From NCBI GenBank assembly GCA_041605955.1, contig JBFIXI010000039.1:1-39215 (forward strand): a stretch of 39,215 nucleotides of DNA, written 5' to 3'. The notes beneath the pieces were generated by a model. The model ran no database searches. It saw only the letters and a list, made by a program, of their open reading frames with translations, and was not told the origin of the DNA. Below are positions 34,654 to 39,215 of this stretch, piece after piece. The position numbers were made by a program, and so were the translations under genes. How positions within the stretch are numbered: position 1 is the first letter of the stretch; each line of letters begins with the position of its first letter. The DNA is from JAHEJX01 sp041605955. Its GTDB lineage: Bacteria > Actinomycetota > Acidimicrobiia > Spongiisociales > UBA5794.

Positions 34654-35666
34654 CGAGCGGGAGCGGTCGAGGCCCGCACCGTCAGCGAGGGCTGCAGGCG
34701 GACTGTCTCGGCGCCATTGCTCTCGCCCTCGATGAGGCGCATGATGGTGCGAGCGGCGAGGTCACCCATTTCCCGATAGGGCACCCGGACCGTGGTCAGT
34801 GGCGGCTGGAGAACGTCGACATGAGGCATGTCGTTGTAGCCGGTGAGTGACACGTCCTCGGGCACCCGAATTCCGCGCTCCCGAAATGCCCGTAATGCTC
34901 CCAATGCCAGCAAGTCGTTGCCGGCGACGATGGCAGTCAGCTCGGGAAGCCGATCGATCAGGGTCGCCGCGGCCACGACTCCGGGCTCGACCTTGAACCA
35001 CTCGGCGATCTCCACCCTGCCATCAGCCTGGAGGCCGTGATGCGTGATGTGTCGGGCGAAAGCATCCGCCCTGCCGGCACCTGTCGACAGGCGAGACGGC
35101 CCCGCCAGGTGCCCGATGTGGCGGTGCCCCAAACCAACGAGATGGTCCACGGCCAAGCCGATCCCGCGGTGATCGTCGCCCACGATCGCGGGAACCGAGC
35201 CCGAGTCCGCTTCCCGATTGACCAGCACGACGTGGGTTCCCTGCTTCTGTACCGCGGCCGAGAGCCCCATCCCCAGCTCGGCCGTCGCCATTATCAGACC
35301 ATCGACCCTGCGGTCGACGAGGGTCGCCACCAGCGCTTCGGTGTGCTCGCGCTCGTTGTCGGTATTGCCGATCAGCAGTGTGTATCCCGCTTCGGCGAGG
35401 GCCGCTTCGGCGCCGCGGACGAGCGGGGGAAACAGCGGGTTCTCCAGATCGGGAACGATGATTCCGACGGTAAACGTGCGGTCCGTCCGCAAGCCGCGTG
35501 CCAGGGGATGGGGGCGATAGCCGAGCGCTTCCGCAGCCTCGAGAACTCGCTCAACGGTCTTGGCGGATACGACATCGCGGGTATCGGGATTGAGGGCCCG
35601 GGACGCAGTCGAGGCGTGCACGCCGGCGGCCGTGGCAACGTCCAGCAGCGTTACTCGATCAGTCAT
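34650..35666 (-). CDS. LacI/GalR-family transcriptional regulator
   Basis: This 338-residue regulator has an N-terminal helix-turn-helix (VTLLDVATAAGVHASTASRA, about 5-24), a hinge helix with PLARGLR (about 58-64) whose leucine would wedge into a central CpG, and a periplasmic-binding-protein-like effector domain (about 68-338, beginning FTVGIIVPDLENP). It is the only transcription factor in the window and therefore the best candidate to bind the six CG-centred palindromes and the degenerate array upstream of its own operon. It lies 12 nt after the AhpD-like selenoprotein candidate and overlaps the MFS gene. The effector is unknown; a sugar, sugar acid or nucleoside is usual for the family. 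Confidence 0.93.
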   Translation of the reverse strand: MTDRVTLLDVATAAGVHASTASRALNPDTRDVVSAKTVERVLEAAEALGYRPHPLARGLRTDRTFTVGIIVPDLENPLFPPLVRGAEAALAEAGYTLLIGNTDNEREHTEALVATLVDRRVDGLIMATAELGMGLSAAVQKQGTHVVLVNREADSGSVPAIVGDDHRGIGLAVDHLVGLGHRHIGHLAGPSRLSTGAGRADAFARHITHHGLQADGRVEIAEWFKVEPGVVAAATLIDRLPELTAIVAGNDLLALGALRAFRERGIRVPEDVSLTGYNDMPHVDVLQPPLTTVRVPYREMGDLAARTIMRLIEGESNGAETVRLQPSLTVRASTAPAR

Positions 35667-35678
35667 CGGCGGTTCCGC

Positions 35679-36248
35679 TCACGACGTGTCGCCGGCCAGT
35701 CCGGCCAAAGTGTCGCCCATGACCTCGCGATGGCCGAGCTGCAACGTCTTGATCCACTTTTGCTGGCCGAGTGTGAGCGCCACGAAGAAACCCAGCTCCA
35801 CCAGCTCGGGGACCGTGAAGAGGCGGTGGAGCTCTTCCCAAGTCGAGTCGTCGGCCCACGACGCGTCCCACACGATGGCTCGCGTGTACCGCAACGCCGC
35901 CTTCTGGCGTTCATCGAAGCGGTCCGAGCTCTCGAAATCGAGGAGCTCCTCGTAGTCGGCTTCGATCAGGCCCTGCCGCCCACCCTGGGCGGATCGCTGC
36001 GTCCCTCAGTAGTCGCATGCGATCGACTGCGATACGAAAACCCGACACAGCTCCTTGAGTGAATGATCGACAACTCCCTCCAGGAACGTCTCGCGCCAAG
36101 CGCGGGTGAAGGCATGGAGCACCGTAGGTACGTGGGCGCGGATGGCCTGACTCTCGGGCCGAGGTGTTCCCCGCTGCCGCGCGAACTCGAGGATTGCCCT
36201 GTCCTCACGCGACAACGCGTCAACGTTCGCGTACGGAATGCGAGGCAT
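35679..36248 (-). CDS. AhpD/CMD-like protein, copy 2, with in-frame TGA: candidate selenoprotein (CxxU)
   Basis: Read through the TGA at 36006-36008, this frame gives 189 residues, collinear with copy 1 (187 residues) from the first residues (MPRIPYANVD versus MARIPYPDLT) to the C-terminal WIKTLQLGHREVMGDTLAGL. The TGA is codon 81 and falls exactly on the second Cys of the redox motif: ACDY-TGA-GTQRS here, ACGYCAAQRS in copy 1. E66 and C78 are kept. No other stop or frameshift occurs in the 108 codons after it. A hairpin fitting a bacterial SECIS follows the TGA (35976-35992). GGAG precedes the ATG, which overlaps the cupin stop by one base; LacI follows. A nonsense-mutated pseudogene is the alternative. 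No Sec-machinery gene is in the window. Confidence 0.75.
35976..35992 (-). promoter_or_regulatory. Candidate bacterial SECIS hairpin
   Basis: On the minus strand CCGCCC pairs with GGGCGG (six G-C pairs) around the loop AGGGU. The loop occupies nucleotides 20-24 after the TGA. Known bacterial SECIS elements have an upper stem and small loop about 16-37 nt after the UGA, with a G in the first two loop positions; E. coli fdhF has an AGGUCU loop. The match in place, size and loop sequence is good, though GC-rich DNA forms hairpins easily. Confidence 0.6.
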
Positions 36249-36670
36249 CAGCTCTCCTGACCGTGGTGAGCCCCGCTGGCGGCAGTCGGTGCCCAGGTGC
36301 ATCGGTCGTCGCTGATCCACACCGTCTCCGATGGTGCCGGCACCCATAGCTCGATGAAGGTGAACTCGGCGTCGTAAGGATTGGCGAACCAGTGCACCTC
36401 GTCCTCGTCTACCAGCGCGACGTCCCCGGTGGCCAGCTCGATGGGTTCGCCATCGGCGTGCAGGATCCCGCGGCCTTCCAGGACGAAGAAGAAGTGCTTG
36501 GCATCACGGTGGTAGTGAGCGGCTGCGGTGTCCCCTGGATGGTACGTAATTCGGTCGGCCCGCAGCTCGGTGAGCCCGAACGTGTCCTCGGTGACCAGGT
36601 CGGTTCGGTCACGGGTGTCGCGGGTCGACGTGAGCTTGGGGAGCTGGTCGCTCTTGACTACTCGGGCCAT
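36248..36670 (-). CDS. Small cupin-domain protein
   Basis: This 140-residue single-domain cupin has first-motif residues AHYHRDAKHFFFVLEGRG (about 60-77), giving His ligands, and the second motif DEDEVHWFANPYD, so a bound divalent metal is likely. Such proteins are isomerases, dioxygenases or sensors for small molecules. AGGAGC precedes the ATG at 36670. It is the first gene of a minus-strand operon: cupin, candidate selenoprotein, LacI, MFS, each linked by overlap or a gap of at most 12 nt. The tandem operator-like array lies 48 nt upstream. Confidence 0.82.
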   Translation of the reverse strand: MARVVKSDQLPKLTSTRDTRDRTDLVTEDTFGLTELRADRITYHPGDTAAAHYHRDAKHFFFVLEGRGILHADGEPIELATGDVALVDEDEVHWFANPYDAEFTFIELWVPAPSETVWISDDRCTWAPTAASGAHHGQES

Positions 36671-36716
36671 CTTCGTGCTCCTCGGCTGAGGTGCCGGTAA
36701 CGCTACTACCATCGTT

Positions 36717-36770
36717 GACAATCGTTTGCAGCAATCGTTTGCAGCAATGGTTTGCAGCAATCGTTCGAGA
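36717..36770. repeat. Tandem 13-bp operator-like array
   Basis: Four head-to-tail units with period 13: CAATCGTTTGCAG at 36719-36731 and 36732-36744, CAATGGTTTGCAG at 36745-36757, and a decayed CAATCGTTCGAGA at 36758-36770. Each of the first three contains GCAAT-G-TTTGC-type arms resembling the regulon palindrome with one mismatched pair, and they fill the divergent space between the cupin and CMD copy 3 genes. The array probably binds the LacI protein, or a paralogue, for autoregulation. Confidence 0.65.
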
Positions 36771-36854
36771 GTGGCCCGCGAGAGCGGCGGGGGCGGCCCG
36801 GCTGCTCCAGCTCCACAAACGGTTGCCGCCGCCGAGCAGTCAGGAAGGATCGGG

Positions 36855-37445
36855 ATGGCCAATATCAGCTTCAAGCTTCCACAGGACATCGAAGACCCCG
36901 AATGCCGGGAATGGCTGGAAGCCGCCATCGAGCGGGGCAAGCCGGGACCCGAGTTCCAAGCTGTCCGGGCCCATGTGCCCGGGGTGATGCGCTCCTTCAC
37001 CAAGACCCGGGAGTGGATCTACCACGAAGGAGTCTTGGACTTCGAGCTCAAGGAGCTGCTGCGGGCGTACATCGCACTGTCTGGTGATTGCACCTACTGC
37101 TCGAATCAGGGCATTGCGCGCGAGATCCGCGGCAGCCAGGAGCAACTCGACGCGCTGCTCCACTATCGGCGCTCCGATCGCTACACGCCCCGGGAGAAGC
37201 TGGCGATGCGCTACGCAGACGCCATCATGTGGAATCCGGACGAAGCGGACCCGGCGATGTGGGAGGACCTGCGCGCCGAGTTCACCGAGCCCGAGCTCGT
37301 CGAGCTGGGTTACTGGGTCGGGTTCACGTTTGGCGGGCAGCGTTGGCTGCGCACGCTTGCTTCGCAGCAGGGTCAACTCCAGGCGGCCATCGACCGAGCC
37401 GGCGTAGCGCACGTCGTCAGCGGGCCCAGCACGACCAGCGACTGA
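36855..37445 (+). CDS. Carboxymuconolactone decarboxylase/AhpD-like protein, copy 3 (CxxC)
   Basis: This third, more divergent copy has 196 residues. C79-T-Y-C82 (GDCTYCSNQ) and E67 match the redox motif and relay glutamate of the other copies, and RAHVPGVMRSFTKTREW and WEDLRAEFTEPELVELGYW align with them. It has a longer C-terminal tail (about 175-196). AGGAAGGA (36842-36849) precedes the ATG. It is transcribed away from the cupin-selenoprotein-LacI operon across the tandem array, so both directions may share control. It does not overlap other genes and ends 17 nt from the convergent alcohol dehydrogenase. Confidence 0.84.
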   Translation: MANISFKLPQDIEDPECREWLEAAIERGKPGPEFQAVRAHVPGVMRSFTKTREWIYHEGVLDFELKELLRAYIALSGDCTYCSNQGIAREIRGSQEQLDALLHYRRSDRYTPREKLAMRYADAIMWNPDEADPAMWEDLRAEFTEPELVELGYWVGFTFGGQRWLRTLASQQGQLQAAIDRAGVAHVVSGPSTTSD

Positions 37446-37462
37446 TCGCGCGGCAGGATCGG

Positions 37463-38491
37463 CTAGGGGACCAGCACTTCGCGGCCGATGACTGCGCGGG
37501 CGCGCACCCGCTCGTGGAGCTCCTCGACCTGTTCAAGCGGATAGGTCCCGCTGACCACCGGCCGGATCTTGCCTGCGGCCACCAGGTCGACCACCTCGGC
37601 GAGCTCCCCGACGGAGACGTTGCGCGCGCCGAGCAACTCGAGCTCGTTCTGATAGAAGGCATGCGGCGAGATGGTCAGCTCGGTACCGGTGTGTGATCCG
37701 ACCACCACCATCCTTCCCCCCTTCGCCAGCGCCGCCAACCCGGCCGGCATCGTCGCCGGGCCGACCAGCTCGAGGATGCCGTCGAGGCCCCTACCGTCGG
37801 TCCAGCTGCGGGCGACTGCCGCCAGGTCCTCCTCTTCCGGGTTGACGGTGAGCTCGGCCCCATAGGCGGCAGCTGCGTCCAGCTTGGCGGCTGAGATGTC
37901 GGCCGCCAGCACCCGGGCCCCCATCATCGAGGCGAGCTGCACGGCGTGGATGCCGACGCCGCCGCCGGCTCCTGTGACCATCACCCGCTCCCCGGGCCGG
38001 AGCCGCATCCGCTTCGTGAGGGCGTGGTAGGGCGTGCCAATCGCGTTGGCGATGACCGACGCCTCGGGGAAACCCAGGGCCGGGGGAATCGCGACCAGGT
38101 TGCGAGCGGGGAGCGCCACATACTCGGCGTAGCCGCCGGGAATGCTGACACCGACGTGACCGCCGAAGTTCTCACAGATCGTCTCCCGGCCGGACCGGCA
38201 GTGGCGACAGTGGCCGCATACGAGATACAGCGAGGCCGCCACCCGATCGCCCGGCGCCCAACCAGTGACGGCTGCGCCACTGGAGACCACCTCCCCGGCG
38301 ATCTCGTGTCCGATGATGAGTGGCAGCACGGCATGGCTCCACCGCCCCTCCCGGATGGCCAGATCGAACTGGTCCACGGCACACGCTCGGACCCGCAGCA
38401 GGACTTGACCCATGGCCGGTTCCGGCACCGGGATCTGGCGCAGGTGCAGCTGACCACCGAACTCATCCAGCTGAATTGCACGCATCCTCAT
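37463..38491 (-). CDS. Zinc-dependent alcohol dehydrogenase (MDR family)
   Basis: This 342-residue medium-chain dehydrogenase has the zinc-site signature GHEIAGEVVSSG, a structural-zinc cluster of four cysteines (CGHCRHCRSGRETIC), and the NAD(P) turn VTGAGGGVGIHAVQLA. The catalytic-zinc Cys is in RACAVDQFD. It would oxidise an alcohol or reduce an aldehyde; family members vary widely. Two ATGs lie 6 nt apart (38491 and 38485). The first is used, with AAGG about 10 nt upstream; the second is equally possible. It is divergent from the LVIVD-repeat gene with a 35-nt gap, which must hold both promoters. Confidence 0.88.
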   Translation of the reverse strand: MRMRAIQLDEFGGQLHLRQIPVPEPAMGQVLLRVRACAVDQFDLAIREGRWSHAVLPLIIGHEIAGEVVSSGAAVTGWAPGDRVAASLYLVCGHCRHCRSGRETICENFGGHVGVSIPGGYAEYVALPARNLVAIPPALGFPEASVIANAIGTPYHALTKRMRLRPGERVMVTGAGGGVGIHAVQLASMMGARVLAADISAAKLDAAAAYGAELTVNPEEEDLAAVARSWTDGRGLDGILELVGPATMPAGLAALAKGGRMVVVGSHTGTELTISPHAFYQNELELLGARNVSVGELAEVVDLVAAGKIRPVVSGTYPLEQVEELHERVRARAVIGREVLVP

Positions 38492-38526
38492 GGACGCGGA
38501 CCTTACCGATGTGGTAGCAAACCGGC

Positions 38527-39215
38527 ATGCACGATGAGGAAGCACGCGGATTTCAGCTAATCGGCCACTCGGATCTGGGCGGCTACGGCGACGGTATGCA
38601 ACTGATGCGCGCCGGCGACGCCCTGTATGTCGGCCACTTCGGGCCGTCCGGGATGGGGACGTCGATTCTCGACGTCTCCGACGTCACGAGTCCCAAGCTG
38701 GTCCACCAGTGGCCGGCTCCCGCTCACAGTCACACTCACAAGGTGCAGGTGGCCGACGGGCTCCTGTTGACCAACCATGAGCGGTTTCGCAGCGACGATC
38801 CTTGGTCGGCGGGCATGGCCGTATACGATCTCTCCGATCCGTTCGCCCCCAGGCAGGTCGGGTTCTGGGAATCCACTGGGCGGGGGGTGCATCGGATCGT
38901 CTACGAGGGCGGACGCTACGCCTACTTGTCGGCAGCTCCCGATGGATTCGATGACCGGATCTGGGTGATCGTCGATCTCGACGATCCGGCGGCTCCGGTC
39001 GAAGTCGGTCGCTGGTGGTGGCCCGGGCAGTGGGTTGCGGGCGGGGAGGTGCCCGACTGGCCGCCGGGTCAGAATTGGAACACGCACCATGCCATGGTGC
39101 AGGGGGAGCGGGCTTACCTCGGTTTCTGGGACGGCGGCATGGTGATCTTGAACATCTCCGATCTCAGCGCGCCGACGGTCATCTCGCATCTCAACTGGGA
39201 CGAGGGCGGCGAGAC
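38527..39215 (+). CDS. LVIVD-repeat beta-propeller protein (truncated by window end)
   Basis: This frame starts at ATG 38527 and runs off the window after 229 codons. It has four evenly spaced LVIVD-type repeats: TSILDVSDVTSPKLV, MAVYDLSDPFAPRQV, IWVIVDLDDPAAPVEV and MVILNISDLSAPTVI, a beta-propeller pattern. There is no signal peptide at the start. Histidines are frequent between blades (SHTHK, GRGVHRI, NTHHAM), which could bind metal. Function is unknown; proteins of this type are often called hypothetical or choice-of-anchor proteins. A long antisense frame in the same place is a codon-bias shadow. Confidence 0.8.
   Translation, partial: MHDEEARGFQLIGHSDLGGYGDGMQLMRAGDALYVGHFGPSGMGTSILDVSDVTSPKLVHQWPAPAHSHTHKVQVADGLLLTNHERFRSDDPWSAGMAVYDLSDPFAPRQVGFWESTGRGVHRIVYEGGRYAYLSAAPDGFDDRIWVIVDLDDPAAPVEVGRWWWPGQWVAGGEVPDWPPGQNWNTHHAMVQGERAYLGFWDGGMVILNISDLSAPTVISHLNWDEGGE

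Noticed and set aside
36006..36008. TGA in the AhpD-like gene as a simple nonsense mutation with two separate gene fragments
   Set aside because: The stop sits exactly on the redox Cys codon, downstream conservation is intact, and a SECIS-like hairpin follows. Selenocysteine explains all three, although it remains unproven.
36017..36030. TGCGATCGACTGCG as an operator variant
   Set aside because: Several mismatches, and it lies within the coding region next to the redox motif of the AhpD-like gene.
36717..36770. Short CRISPR-like repeat array
   Set aside because: Units are 13 bp, contiguous and without spacers, and they resemble the regulon operator.
38557..39189. Long minus-strand open frame
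   Set aside because: It is opposite the LVIVD-repeat gene, has no recognisable domain, and its composition is that of a codon-bias shadow.

Overview
This is a GC-rich chromosomal segment, most likely from an actinobacterium; the Acidimicrobiia-type lineages of soil or marine metagenomes fit well, but that is inference. Supporting signs are GTG/TTG starts with GGAGG-type ribosome sites, a twin-arginine lipoprotein solute-binding protein, a remnant of an actinobacterial-type DUF222/HNH endonuclease and a small CxxCGH zinc protein. I see no rRNA, tRNA, CRISPR array, transposase or phage gene.

Layout. 1-2145: end of an unidentified gene, a CaiB/BaiF CoA-transferase and a metal-dependent amidohydrolase. 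2190-5242: an operator-controlled NitT/TauT-type ABC importer. 5313-7196: an EamA transporter and a membrane-anchored unknown. 7292-10288: two divergent DapA-type aldolases and an ornithine-cyclodeaminase family protein. 10312-14500: a low-density stretch with a frameshifted beta-propeller remnant, an ABM-fold protein, a nitronate-monooxygenase-like flavoprotein, a small zinc protein, an RRM protein pair and an HNH remnant. 14529-21877 (minus): hydrolase, FAD oxidoreductase, CocE-like hydrolase, a PEP-synthase/rifampin-phosphotransferase-like protein and an M24 creatinase-like protein. 22052-24131 (plus): Gfo/Idh/MocA oxidoreductase and a second amidohydrolase. 24148-29698 (minus): M24 protein, TPP-dependent E1 alpha and beta, and an orphan molybdenum hydroxylase large subunit. 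29883-32281 (plus): 3-hydroxyisobutyrate-dehydrogenase-like and aldehyde dehydrogenase. 32319-36670 (minus): OsmC, CMD/AhpD-like protein, MFS transporter, LacI regulator, an AhpD-like protein with an in-frame TGA, and a cupin. 36855-39215: a third CMD/AhpD-like protein, a zinc alcohol dehydrogenase and a truncated LVIVD-repeat protein.

How it works together. A 14-bp palindrome, TGCAATCGATTGCA (or a one-base variant), occurs six times, each time between genes and just upstream of a transport or catabolic unit. A related tandem array lies upstream of the unit that encodes the only LacI-family regulator here. The simplest reading is one local regulon for uptake and oxidation of an unidentified small organic compound, with a thiol/selenol redox module (OsmC plus three AhpD-like proteins) attached.

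The most striking observation is that the middle AhpD-like gene (35679-36248, minus) has TGA exactly where its two paralogues have the second Cys of the CxxC redox motif. The same frame continues for 108 conserved codons, and a GC-rich hairpin with an AGGGU loop starts 13 nt after the TGA. This looks like a selenoprotein (CxxU) rather than a pseudogene.
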